DNA from: Flavobacterium inviolabile
GTDB lineage: Bacteria; Bacteroidota; Bacteroidia; Flavobacteriales; Flavobacteriaceae
Direction of reading: 5' to 3'
Assembly (NCBI RefSeq): GCF_013389455.1
Contig: NZ_CP058278.1
Location: forward strand, 3,782,001 to 3,846,000
DNA length: 64,000 bases
Shown here: positions 46,890-55,632 of the stretch, in pieces
How the letters are laid out: each line of letters opens with the position of its first letter
Numbering within the stretch: position 1 is the stretch's first letter
Notes under the pieces: model-generated
Seen by the model: only the letters and a program-made list of their open reading frames with translations
What the model was told of the DNA's origin: nothing
Database searches by the model: none
Position numbers and translations under genes: made by a program

Positions 46890-48149
46890 TTGAAAATAAA
46901 CCGGTTAAACAGTATCATCATCCTCGGACTCATTGCTATAGTAGGTATTATTATAGCACAATTGCTTTGGACGAAAGAAGCTTTTAATTTAGAAGAGAAA
47001 AAGTTTACCCAAAAAGTACACATCGCCCTTTTAGAAGTAGCCAAAAAACTATATGAAGGGAAAAATCACGAATTACCGGCCAGCAGCCCCATTAATAAAG
47101 TATCCAACGATTATTATATTGTTAATGTCGATAACGACTTTGAACCGGAAATTCTGGAATATTATTTAAAAACCGTTTTTAAGAAATTCAATATCGCCAC
47201 CGACTTTGAATATGCAATGTACAATTGCGAAAGCGATGAAATGGTCTACGGGAATTATGTTGCCCTTTCCGATACTTCAAAAAAAGAAAGCTCCGTTTAT
47301 TTTCCGAAGCACAAAAATCTGGTCTATTATTTTGCCATCCGCTTCCCGAATGAAACCTCCTACCTGTTCAGTTCGTTAAAATTCTGGTTCATGCTCTCTT
47401 TTGTCCTGATCATTATTTTAGTGGTCTACGTCTACTCTATCTTTACCTTATTACAGCAAAAGAAATATTCCGAATTGCAGCGTGATTTTATCAACAACAT
47501 GACCCATGAGTTTAAAACACCGTTGTCGTCCATCCTGATTGCTTCCAATTACCTGAGCAAACAGGAACCGATACTACAGGATGAAAAACTGGAAAAATAT
47601 GCGACCATTATTATCGATCAGAGCAAAAAGCTCAACCATCATATCGAGAAAATATTAAATATCGCCAAATCGGACGACACGCCTTTAAAGCTGAATAAGA
47701 AACCTATTGCGGTTGCCGCGATCCTGTCTGACGTGATTGAAAACACCCGACTGCGCTATCCGGATGTTCGCATAATCGTGAATAACCCGGAAACAGCACT
47801 TGTTATTTATGGCGATGAATTCCATTTCACCAACATTGTTTACAACCTGATCGACAATGCCGTTAAATACTGTGAAGGCACTCCTGAAATCATCATTTCC
47901 ATTACCAAAGAAGCGCAAAAGATCCGGTTGGAATTTGCCGATAACGGGATTGGGATCTCTCAAAAGAATATTTCCTTTATATTTGATAAGTTCTACAGAA
48001 TTCCGAGTAAAAAAAGCAATGAAGTAACCGGTTTTGGTCTGGGTTTGTATTATGTCAAAAAAATATGTAAACTGCACCACTGGAAAATCACAGCCAAAAG
48101 CAACCTCGAAAAAGGAACTGTCATAACCTTATTAATACCTGAAAATTAA
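46890..48149 (+). CDS. Sensor histidine kinase (OmpR-type partner)
   Basis: 419 residues from the TTG at 46890 (MKINRLNSIIILGLIAIVG); a TTG at 46881 adds three residues. Two membrane helices (about residues 8-26 and 166-188) enclose a periplasmic sensor of 140 residues without a recognised fold. HisKA box FINNMTHEFKTPLSS (phospho-accepting H206), N box NIVYNLIDNAVKYC, G1 FADNGIGIS, F box FIFDKFYRI and G2 GFGLGLYYV are complete. Overlaps the response regulator gene by 1 nt. Stimulus unknown. Confidence 0.88.
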   Translation: MKINRLNSIIILGLIAIVGIIIAQLLWTKEAFNLEEKKFTQKVHIALLEVAKKLYEGKNHELPASSPINKVSNDYYIVNVDNDFEPEILEYYLKTVFKKFNIATDFEYAMYNCESDEMVYGNYVALSDTSKKESSVYFPKHKNLVYYFAIRFPNETSYLFSSLKFWFMLSFVLIIILVVYVYSIFTLLQQKKYSELQRDFINNMTHEFKTPLSSILIASNYLSKQEPILQDEKLEKYATIIIDQSKKLNHHIEKILNIAKSDDTPLKLNKKPIAVAAILSDVIENTRLRYPDVRIIVNNPETALVIYGDEFHFTNIVYNLIDNAVKYCEGTPEIIISITKEAQKIRLEFADNGIGISQKNISFIFDKFYRIPSKKSNEVTGFGLGLYYVKKICKLHHWKITAKSNLEKGTVITLLIPEN

Positions 48150-48838
48150 TGTCGAAATTCAAAATTCTTTATGCCGAAGACGATGAAACGCTTGCTTTCT
48201 TAACCAAAGACAATCTGGAGTTAAACGATTATGCCGTAACCCATTGTCACAACGGAGAGCATTGTCTGGAAGCTTTCAGGAGCGGATCTTTCGACATCTG
48301 TATTTTAGATATTATGATGCCGAAAATTGACGGTTTTGAACTGGCTGTGGAAATCCGGAAAATCGACCACCACATCCCGATTATCTTCCTTTCCGCCAAA
48401 ACACTAAAAGAAGACCGCATCAAAGGACTTCGCCTGGGCGCTGATGATTATCTGGTAAAACCTTTCAGTATTGAAGAGCTATTGTTAAAAATTGAAGTGT
48501 TCCTCAAACGTTCACAAAAGAAAAGCATACCCGAAAAAGAACGCTATACCGTTGGCGGTTTTGAATTTGATGCCGACAACTATTCGCTGGTAAAAGCCGA
48601 TAAAAAAACGGTTTTAACGCAACGCGAAGCCGAACTGCTTAAACTATTCCTGGACAACAAAAACACCGTTTTAAAAAGAGAGCAGATCTTAACATCGCTC
48701 TGGGGAAATGACGACTATTTTATGGGCAGAAGCCTGGATGTTTTTATCTCCCGCCTGCGAAAAATACTATCGGAAGAAAAAGAAATCGGAATTGAGAACC
48801 TGCACGGCATCGGTTTTAAATTTACCGTTAAGGAATAA
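48149..48838 (+). CDS. OmpR-family response regulator
   Basis: 229 residues. Receiver domain with acidic pair EDD (10-12), phospho-acceptor D54 in CILDIMMPK, and K104 in YLVKPFS; winged-helix output domain with LTQREAELLKLFLDNKNTVLKREQIL and DVFISRLRKIL. It is the cognate regulator of the overlapping kinase gene. Targets unknown. It ends 16 nt from the convergent T9SS gene with no terminator between. Confidence 0.93.
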   Translation: MSKFKILYAEDDETLAFLTKDNLELNDYAVTHCHNGEHCLEAFRSGSFDICILDIMMPKIDGFELAVEIRKIDHHIPIIFLSAKTLKEDRIKGLRLGADDYLVKPFSIEELLLKIEVFLKRSQKKSIPEKERYTVGGFEFDADNYSLVKADKKTVLTQREAELLKLFLDNKNTVLKREQILTSLWGNDDYFMGRSLDVFISRLRKILSEEKEIGIENLHGIGFKFTVKE

Positions 48839-48854
48839 ACCGGTCTTTTGCTTC

Positions 48855-50198
48855 TTACCGCTTTAACGAAAAATGCCCGCTCACTTCTTCGATAATATTG
48901 TTATCGTTGTATTGCGCTACAAACCAATAGTCGTTTTCCGGCAGCGCTTTGCCGTTATGGGTACCGTCCCAGCCTTTCCCGTCCGGAGCAATATGCGTTA
49001 TGAATGTTCCCTTTTGATCAAAAATCTGGATGATGACCTCTTTTTTCCCTGATAACGAAGGAATATTCCAGACATCGTTATAACCGTCACCATTGGGCGT
49101 AAAATAAAGCGGATAATCCAACAGCAAAAGCCGTTTTACAGCCGTGCGGCAGCCAGAATTGTCTTTTACCCTTACAATATACCCGCCGCCGCTCACATTT
49201 TCAAAAAGATTACTTTCCTGATAACCGCTGTTGCCCAATTGGTATTGATAAACACTTTCCCGCAGCATGACAATTTGAACAGTAAACAGATTTACTCCCG
49301 TTATTCTTGTCCTGATCCGGGCAATAACCGGTTCATAAGCCGTTTCCAGTACAATTGTATCGTTAACAGCCCTGCAACCCGATTCGAAATTCAGCACCTC
49401 AACACGATACATCCCCGGGCGGTCTGCTGCAACAGTTCTTCCCGCGGCTGCCGGAATGACAGTTCCGTTATAAAACCATTTAAAGGCATGCGCTTCTTCC
49501 GGCAAACCGGAATCAAGAAGAACCGTCCTGACGGTATTATCGTTATTATCAATACAGATAAAAGGATTTGAAACACTCCATATAACCTGCGGTGTTGCGC
49601 CTATGATCACTTCTGCCGTTAATTTCCCGGTAGAACAGCCCTGAATGCTGAACCCTTCAATAAAATAGATCCCGGAAAGGCTCACAACGGTATTTTCCAG
49701 AACAGTGGTACCGTCTGTATCATAGAAAACATATTCCAAACCCGGAGTTGCCGTGTTTAAGGCATCTCTCAGTTCCACCGAATGACAATCGTATAACGGA
49801 ATATCGATCAGTTCCAGTTCAGGGATTTCCGGAGCTTTACTGATCGTTACCGGAAACAGCCCGGAAACCGAACCGTCCATTTTCCTGACGATTACGCTGT
49901 ATATTCCCGGCAAAAGATTCGGAAAGATATTATCCGGTGAATAGCTCAGTCCGCCGTCTATGGAATATTCCAAAGCAATGGTTGCGATGATTATGCTTCC
50001 GGTCTGCCATTCACAGCTGGGCTGCACGACCACTATTTCCAAAGGTTCCCTGTCTGTTCCTCTGCTGACATTCCGGTTGTGTTCCCACAACGGATAAACA
50101 CTCAATATGTTTGCTTTCATACTACTAAAACAAGGCAGTAACCAAACAAAAAATAACCCGATCAGGGTTTTACGGCTGATAATGAATAAAAATGGCAT
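48855..50198 (-). CDS. T9SS type B secreted protein
   Basis: 447 residues. Signal-type N-terminus (FLFIISRKTLIGLFFVWLLPCF). Middle region contains two or three Ig-like or SprB-like repeats with cysteine pairs: SVELRDALNTATPG, PFICIDNNDNTVRTVLLDSG and CRAVNDTIVLETAY. The last 85 residues (LYFTPNGDGYNDVWNIPSL, IQIFDQKGTFITHI, LPENDYWFVAQY) are the gliding-motility-associated type B sorting domain, so it is exported by T9SS and placed on the surface. It is transcribed away from the TPR-kinase gene; its own -7 element TAATTTTG lies at 50272-50265. Binding target unknown. Confidence 0.82.
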   Translation of the reverse strand: MPFLFIISRKTLIGLFFVWLLPCFSSMKANILSVYPLWEHNRNVSRGTDREPLEIVVVQPSCEWQTGSIIIATIALEYSIDGGLSYSPDNIFPNLLPGIYSVIVRKMDGSVSGLFPVTISKAPEIPELELIDIPLYDCHSVELRDALNTATPGLEYVFYDTDGTTVLENTVVSLSGIYFIEGFSIQGCSTGKLTAEVIIGATPQVIWSVSNPFICIDNNDNTVRTVLLDSGLPEEAHAFKWFYNGTVIPAAAGRTVAADRPGMYRVEVLNFESGCRAVNDTIVLETAYEPVIARIRTRITGVNLFTVQIVMLRESVYQYQLGNSGYQESNLFENVSGGGYIVRVKDNSGCRTAVKRLLLLDYPLYFTPNGDGYNDVWNIPSLSGKKEVIIQIFDQKGTFITHIAPDGKGWDGTHNGKALPENDYWFVAQYNDNNIIEEVSGHFSLKR

Positions 50199-50264
50199 AT
50201 ACTAACGTTTTATACCATACAAAATGAAACATTTTTTCAATACACACCTAAAAAACTACCTACT

Positions 50265-50272
50265 CAAAATTA
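50265..50272 (-). promoter_or_regulatory. -7 element TAATTTTG for the divergent T9SS gene
   Basis: Perfect TAnnTTTG on the minus strand, 66 nt ahead of the ATG at 50198 and 65 nt from the direct repeats that lie before the kinase gene. Confidence 0.45.
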
Positions 50273-50336
50273 CACAACTGCTAAAAAAAGTTGCAGCACT
50301 CCTTTTCAAAAGCCCGTTTTACAGCACTTTTCCCAA

Positions 50337-50401
50337 ATCCTAAGTCAAAACGATCAAATTCTAATTCACATCTGCTCAGGTCGCAACTTATTTTATATTT
50401 G
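50337..50401 (+). promoter_or_regulatory. Predicted LytTR operator and promoter of the TPR-kinase gene
   Basis: Two 11-bp direct repeats, ATCCTAAGTCA (50337-50347) and ATTCTAATTCA (50358-50368), with a 21-bp period, then 25 nt and a perfect -7 TATATTTG (50394-50401). No -33 TTG is present, which fits an activator-dependent promoter. The same layout occurs at 53217-53281. LytTR regulators bind paired direct repeats two helical turns apart. Confidence 0.6.
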
Positions 50402-50419
50402 CATATAAAGATTCTCAAA

Positions 50420-52450
50420 ATGCATTACACCCCAGCTAAAGCAACCCAAAAGCCATTTTTACGAATCGCCGTTGCCGCGTTTTTGCTACTGAACGTGCTG
50501 TCTTCCGGATTTGCCCAGGAAAATACGATTCCGGAACTGAAATCCGGTTTAAAAACGGTCAAAACGGACACTGCCAAAGTCACTATTCTCAATAAAATAG
50601 CCCATATATTCCGGGAAAGCAACTCCGACTCCACGCTTTTTTACGCTAAAAAAGCCGCGGCACTGGCGCAAAAAAACGGCGATCATTACGGTCTGGCCAT
50701 CGCCTGTATTAATATTGGCAATGCTAACATTATCAGCAGTAATTATGCCGAGGCACTGAAAAATTTTGAACAGGCCAAAGCACTTTTTACCGACCTGTTA
50801 ACCCATCCGGCGGCAACGGCCGTAACCCAAAACCAGATTAGGAACGGTCTGGCAAGATCCTACGGCAGCTGCGGCATTGTCTATTCCGAACAGAACGACT
50901 ATTCCAATGCCTTACAGCATTATTTTAAGGCTTTAAAAATGTATCAGGAAACCGGGGAGAAAAAAAGCATTTCCAAAGTGTACAACAACATCGGGATTAT
51001 CTATAAGGTCCTGGAAGAAAACAACAAGGCACTCACCTATTTATCGAAAGCCTATGCGCTGCAAACGGAAATGGGAGAAGAATCGGCTCCCGTAACCTTA
51101 ATGAATATCGGAACGATTTATTTCAAACAGAAAAAAGACAAGCAGGCTTTACAGTATTACAATACCGCCATGTCCCTTTTTGAAAAAACAAACAACAACA
51201 GAGGGAAAGCATTATTGTTCAACAACCTGGGAGAATTCTACTGCAGCCATCAATCGTATGCTAAAGCGCTGGATTTTTACAACAAAGCCATGGTTTTGTA
51301 TACGGAACTGGACAATAAAATGGGAACAGCTTCCGTACAATACAACATCGGGACACTTTATCTGGAACAAAAAGACCTTTCAAAAGCATTATCCTACACC
51401 TCAGCATCGTTAATGACCGCCCGAGAAATCAACATGCTGGCACAGGTAAAGTCCTCCGAAAAACAGCTGAGTGATATTTATGCTTTACAGCAGGATTACA
51501 AAAATGCTTTATCGCATTATAAAGAATATGTTGCTGCCAAAGACAGTATTGACAATAAAGAAAACACCAAAAAATTACTCCGCGTAGAGCTGAATGCCGA
51601 GTTTCAGAAAAAAGAGGCTTTGCAAAAAATTGAAATGGAGAAAAAGGAAGCCGTATTAGTGGAACAAAACAAAAGCCATAAATTGTTTACGCTGTTCTCC
51701 GTGATTGGTACCTTATTGCTGTTGGGGCTGATTTTCGTTACCTACAACAGACTGCAGATCAAACGCCGTTTAACCCTGCAAAAAGAAGTAGCCGAATACG
51801 AACAAAAAGCACTGCACCTTCAAATGAACCCGCATTTTGTTTTTAACTGTCTCGGTTCCATATCCAGCTTTATTGTTCAGAACGGAACGGATTCTGCCAT
51901 AAAATATTTATCCAAATTTTCCAAGCTAATGCGCCTCACCCTGGAATATTCCAAAGGTTCCCTGATCCCGATCGACAAAGAGATTGACAGCCTTCAGAAT
52001 TACCTGGAACTGGAACAATTGCGCTTTAATAAAAAATTTGATTTTGCCATTACAACAAGTCCGCTCATCGAGGACGATATGGCTTTACCGCCTTTATTGA
52101 TCCAGCCGTTTGTCGAAAATGCCATTCTTCACGGCCTGGTGCCCAAACAGGGAAGCGGTAAAATTGAGATCAGTTTCAATGTAGAAAACAACCAGTTGGT
52201 CTGCAGCATTACCGATGACGGAATCGGTATTTCCAAATCGAAAGCCATGAAGGAAAATTCCGTGACCGCACACAAATCGATGGCTTTGGAGATCACCAAG
52301 AAAAGACTGGAAATGATGGAAGCCACAACATCACAGTCGGCACACGTAAGTATTTCCGACTTCCTGGATGAGAACAAAGAACCTTACGGGACCAGGGTGG
52401 TTATTTACCTGCCCATTCAATACACTTCAGACACTAAAATCAGAATCTAA
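50420..52450 (+). CDS. TPR-containing LytS-type sensor histidine kinase
   Basis: 676 residues from the ATG at 50420, which gives a signal peptide (FLRIAVAAFLLLNVLSSGFA); the longer frame begins upstream of the promoter. Residues about 60-380 are TPR repeats (for example RNGLARSYGSCGIVYSEQND, ALLFNNLGEFYCSHQSYAKA), one membrane helix at about 422-441, a coiled-coil linker, then the HisKA_7TM-less LytS-type kinase: LQMNPHFVFN (H472) with the HATPase motifs ENAILHGLV and DDGIGIS. The periplasmic TPR domain likely senses a protein or peptide. Overlaps the LytTR regulator gene by 1 nt. Confidence 0.88.
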   Translation: MHYTPAKATQKPFLRIAVAAFLLLNVLSSGFAQENTIPELKSGLKTVKTDTAKVTILNKIAHIFRESNSDSTLFYAKKAAALAQKNGDHYGLAIACINIGNANIISSNYAEALKNFEQAKALFTDLLTHPAATAVTQNQIRNGLARSYGSCGIVYSEQNDYSNALQHYFKALKMYQETGEKKSISKVYNNIGIIYKVLEENNKALTYLSKAYALQTEMGEESAPVTLMNIGTIYFKQKKDKQALQYYNTAMSLFEKTNNNRGKALLFNNLGEFYCSHQSYAKALDFYNKAMVLYTELDNKMGTASVQYNIGTLYLEQKDLSKALSYTSASLMTAREINMLAQVKSSEKQLSDIYALQQDYKNALSHYKEYVAAKDSIDNKENTKKLLRVELNAEFQKKEALQKIEMEKKEAVLVEQNKSHKLFTLFSVIGTLLLLGLIFVTYNRLQIKRRLTLQKEVAEYEQKALHLQMNPHFVFNCLGSISSFIVQNGTDSAIKYLSKFSKLMRLTLEYSKGSLIPIDKEIDSLQNYLELEQLRFNKKFDFAITTSPLIEDDMALPPLLIQPFVENAILHGLVPKQGSGKIEISFNVENNQLVCSITDDGIGISKSKAMKENSVTAHKSMALEITKKRLEMMEATTSQSAHVSISDFLDENKEPYGTRVVIYLPIQYTSDTKIRI

Positions 52451-53211
52451 TGATAACAGCACTATTAATCGACGACGACAAACATTTACGAAAAGGCATG
52501 AAAAGCCTTTTGAACCGCTATGCTTCCGAAATTACTATAATCGGGGAAGCCGAAAGCGTAAAAACAGGCATTATCGCACTCGAAAAATACAAACCACAGG
52601 TTGTTTTCCTTGATATCCATCTGTCGGACGGTACCGGGTTTGACATCCTGGAACAGGTTGCCAAAACCAATGAAAAAACCACCTCCCATATTGTTTTTAT
52701 TACCGCTCATGAGCAATATGCCTTAAAGGCTTTTAAATTCAGCGCGCTGGATTTCCTGCTAAAACCGGTTGATCCCGAAGAGCTTCAAAAAGCCGTGTTA
52801 AAGGTAAAAGACGCTATGGAGAAAAATACGTCTTTTGCCCATATTGATCTACTGCTGGAGAATATCCGCAAAAAAGTAGACAATTTTAAACGAATCGCGC
52901 TTTCGACCTCTACCGGCATTCATCTTTTCGACATCAGCGATATTATCCGCTGTGAAGCCCAGGACAATTATACCAAGTTTTATATCAAAGACCATAAAAC
53001 GCTGCTCATTTCCAAAACACTGAAAGAGTATGAAGAACTGCTCACCCAGCATGGCTTTGAGCGCATTCATCAGTCGCATTTAATCAACCTTGCCTATCTG
53101 AAATCGTATATCAAAAATGACGGCGGCTATGTGATCATGTCCGACAACAGCAACCTGCCTATTGCACAACGCAAAAAAGAAAGGCTCCAGGAACTGATTA
53201 AATCATTCTAA
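52450..53211 (+). CDS. LytTR-family response regulator
   Basis: 253 residues. Receiver: LLIDDDKHLRKG with the acidic triad and phospho-acceptor D55 in VVFLDIHLSDG. LytTR DNA-binding domain from about residue 148: IALSTSTGIHLFDISDIIRCEAQDNYTKFYI, KTLKEYEELLTQHGFERIHQSHLIN, IAQRKKERLQEL. It is the partner of the overlapping TPR-kinase. A direct-repeat pair of the expected geometry lies in front of the kinase gene and right after this gene, so it probably controls both and itself. Confidence 0.93.
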   Translation: MITALLIDDDKHLRKGMKSLLNRYASEITIIGEAESVKTGIIALEKYKPQVVFLDIHLSDGTGFDILEQVAKTNEKTTSHIVFITAHEQYALKAFKFSALDFLLKPVDPEELQKAVLKVKDAMEKNTSFAHIDLLLENIRKKVDNFKRIALSTSTGIHLFDISDIIRCEAQDNYTKFYIKDHKTLLISKTLKEYEELLTQHGFERIHQSHLINLAYLKSYIKNDGGYVIMSDNSNLPIAQRKKERLQELIKSF

Positions 53212-53281
53212 ATCAAATTCTAAGTCATAATCGTCGAATTCTTAATCATCCAAAATGAAACTGTAATAGCTCCTAATTTTG
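53205..53281 (+). promoter_or_regulatory. Predicted LytTR operator and promoter of the leucine-rich-repeat gene
   Basis: Repeats ATTCTAAGTCA (53217-53227) and ATTCTTAATCA (53238-53248), 21-bp period, then 25 nt and a perfect -7 TAATTTTG (53274-53281). A third partial copy ATTCTAAATCA (53205-53215) overlaps the end of the LytTR gene. The geometry is the same, base for base, as before the kinase gene. Confidence 0.6.
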
Positions 53282-53307
53282 AGAAACAAACCAACCCCAA
53301 TACATTT

Positions 53308-55569
53308 ATGAAAAAAACTTTACTCTTTCTATTGCTATACTCCGGTATCGCATCTGCCCAGATTGTAACCATTCCGGATGCTAATTTTAAAAATAAGCTG
53401 ATCGCATCGGGAATAGATACAAATAACGACGGGAATATCCAGCTAACGGAAGCTCAGGCCGTAACGAACTTAAATGTGACCAATGCGAACATTGCTTCTC
53501 TTACCGGTATCGCAGCATTCACCAATTTACAGACACTTAGCTGTTCTGCCAATAACCTGACAACCCTAGACATCAGCAGCTTAGCAAATCTGGTTAACCT
53601 GATTTGTTTTGACAACAATATTACAGCGATCACTGCGGTAGCTTCTCCTAATCTTAAAACGCTGTCCTGTTATAACAATGCCTTAACCAGTATTGATCTT
53701 TCGCTGTTTGTAAATTTAGAATTCCTGTCCATCAAACACAATCAGCTAACCGTTTTAAATACAACCGGCCTGACGGCACTGCGCCATCTGGATGCCGGCT
53801 TTAACAACATGACCACCATTACCGTTGCAGACAAGCCCAACCTGGTTACGCTTTATTTAGGTTATAATCAGCTGACTTCTGTTACCCTGACAAACCTTCC
53901 GCACGCTTATAAAATCAATGTTCAGGACAACCAGCTTACTTCCCTGGATCTGTCATCCTGCGCTTATGAGCCTTACCTGAATAATGTTTCGAATGCTTCG
54001 GTATATGATATTGGCTGTAATAATAATTTAGGGTTAATCTATATCAATTTAAAGAACGGCTTCCCGAATCCGCAAGTAGAACTGATGTCTTCCAATTTAG
54101 CCGATCTGCCGCAATATATCTGTACGGACGAAAACGACACTATTATTGCAAACAATACCTGGTACAATACCGATTCACAGTTTTCAACCTATTGTAATTT
54201 TACACCGGGCGGCAATTACAACACCATCACCGGAACATTAACATACGATGCCAATAATAATGGCTGTGATGCTAACGACGGCCTGTTCCAGAATATCAAA
54301 GTAAGTATTAATGACGGAACAACTTCCGGAGCTACTTTTAGCAATAGCAGCGGTAATTATACTTTTTATGTAACACAACCGAATCTGACACTGACACCTC
54401 AGTTTGATTCTCCTTATTTTACCGTTTCTCCTGCTGCAACAGCAACAGTAAACTTCCCGGTTAACAACAATTCCACTCAAACACAGGATTTCTGCATTAC
54501 TGCCAATGGGGTACATCCGGACCTGGAAATCGTACTCAGCCCGGATAACGATGCCCGACCGGGATTTGACGCCTATTACAACCTGGTTTACAGAAATAAA
54601 GGAACCGAAATAGCATCCGGCACCATCAACCTGGCTTTTGACGATACTCTTATGGATTTTATGTACAGCAACCAGGCCGCCACACCAGCAACCGGTTCGC
54701 TATCCTGGAATTACACCAACCTGTTACCATTTGAAACACGCATTATAAAAATAGGATTTACCATTAATACTCCTACTGCCACGCCACCGGTTAACAGCGG
54801 TGATAGCCTTCCTTTTACAGTAACAATCAATCCGGTTACAGCCGATGATACTCCGGCAGACAATACTTTTGTATTGAACCAGCTGGTCGTGAATTCTTTT
54901 GATCCGAATGACAAAACCTGTCTGGAAGGCAATCGTATTGCCCTTACAAAAGTGGGCGATTACCTGCACTATAACATTCGTTTTGAAAATACCGGTTCTG
55001 CTTCCGCTATTAATGTAGTGGTAAAAGACATGATCGATTTAGACAAGTTGGATATTAATTCTTTACAGGTACTGTACAACTCCCATCCGGTTAACACACA
55101 AATCAGAGGCAATAAGGTAGAATTCATTTTTGAGAACATCAACCTTTCTTCTGCCAATCTGTATCCGGAAGGAGCACATGGAAATATCCTTTTCAAGATA
55201 AGATCCAAAAACAACCTGGTTATAGGGGATGTGATTACCAATGAAGCCGCTATCTATTTTGACTACAACCACCCTATCAACACGGATGAAGCCCGAACAG
55301 TGGTTGAAAATCTTTTAGGAGGTCAGGATTTCACTATCGATAAAAGCATCAGTATTTTTCCAAATCCTGCCAGCGATATCCTGAATATCAAAGCAGACAA
55401 CACTATTAAATCCATCCTATTGTATGACCTGCAGGGAAGACTTTTAATGACCAGTCTTCACAATGCAACAGAAACGTATTTAAACATCACTGATAAATCT
55501 TCCGGAATATACCTCATTAAAGTTATCTCCGAATCCGGAAGCAAAATCGAAAAAATTGTGAAGCAATAA
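53308..55569 (+). CDS. T9SS type A secreted leucine-rich-repeat protein
   Basis: 753 residues, signal peptide MKKTLLFLLLYSGIASAQ. Residues about 45-255 contain leucine-rich repeats of about 20-21 residues (LSCSANNLTTLDISSLANL, LSCYNNALTSIDLS, LYLGYNQLTSVTL). Residues about 300-390 look like an SdrD/CNA-B-type fold, and about 395-660 a DUF7619-type repeat region (DPNDKTCLEGNRIALTKVGDYLHYNIRFENTG). The C-terminus (SIFPNPASDILNIKADN, ILLYDLQGRLLMT, SSGIYLIKV) is the type A sorting domain. Placed on the surface by T9SS; likely a ligand-binding or adhesin role. Its promoter matches the kinase promoter, so it is the predicted main target. Confidence 0.85.
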   Translation: MKKTLLFLLLYSGIASAQIVTIPDANFKNKLIASGIDTNNDGNIQLTEAQAVTNLNVTNANIASLTGIAAFTNLQTLSCSANNLTTLDISSLANLVNLICFDNNITAITAVASPNLKTLSCYNNALTSIDLSLFVNLEFLSIKHNQLTVLNTTGLTALRHLDAGFNNMTTITVADKPNLVTLYLGYNQLTSVTLTNLPHAYKINVQDNQLTSLDLSSCAYEPYLNNVSNASVYDIGCNNNLGLIYINLKNGFPNPQVELMSSNLADLPQYICTDENDTIIANNTWYNTDSQFSTYCNFTPGGNYNTITGTLTYDANNNGCDANDGLFQNIKVSINDGTTSGATFSNSSGNYTFYVTQPNLTLTPQFDSPYFTVSPAATATVNFPVNNNSTQTQDFCITANGVHPDLEIVLSPDNDARPGFDAYYNLVYRNKGTEIASGTINLAFDDTLMDFMYSNQAATPATGSLSWNYTNLLPFETRIIKIGFTINTPTATPPVNSGDSLPFTVTINPVTADDTPADNTFVLNQLVVNSFDPNDKTCLEGNRIALTKVGDYLHYNIRFENTGSASAINVVVKDMIDLDKLDINSLQVLYNSHPVNTQIRGNKVEFIFENINLSSANLYPEGAHGNILFKIRSKNNLVIGDVITNEAAIYFDYNHPINTDEARTVVENLLGGQDFTIDKSISIFPNPASDILNIKADNTIKSILLYDLQGRLLMTSLHNATETYLNITDKSSGIYLIKVISESGSKIEKIVKQ

Positions 55570-55600
55570 AGTGTGTTAATTACGGTTAATTAAGTGTGAC

Positions 55601-55631
55601 AAAAGCGCCAATCCTGAGGATTGGCGCTTTT
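55601..55631 (+). terminator. Bidirectional terminator between the LRR and radical SAM genes
   Basis: A perfect 14-bp stem AAAAGCGCCAATCC / GGATTGGCGCTTTT with loop TGA. Serves both convergent genes. Confidence 0.85.
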
Positions 55632-55632
55632 A

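Noticed and set aside
50291..50419. 43-residue N-terminal extension of the TPR-kinase
   Set aside because: It would be translated from upstream of the -7 element at 50394-50401, and the ATG at 50420 gives a normal signal peptide.
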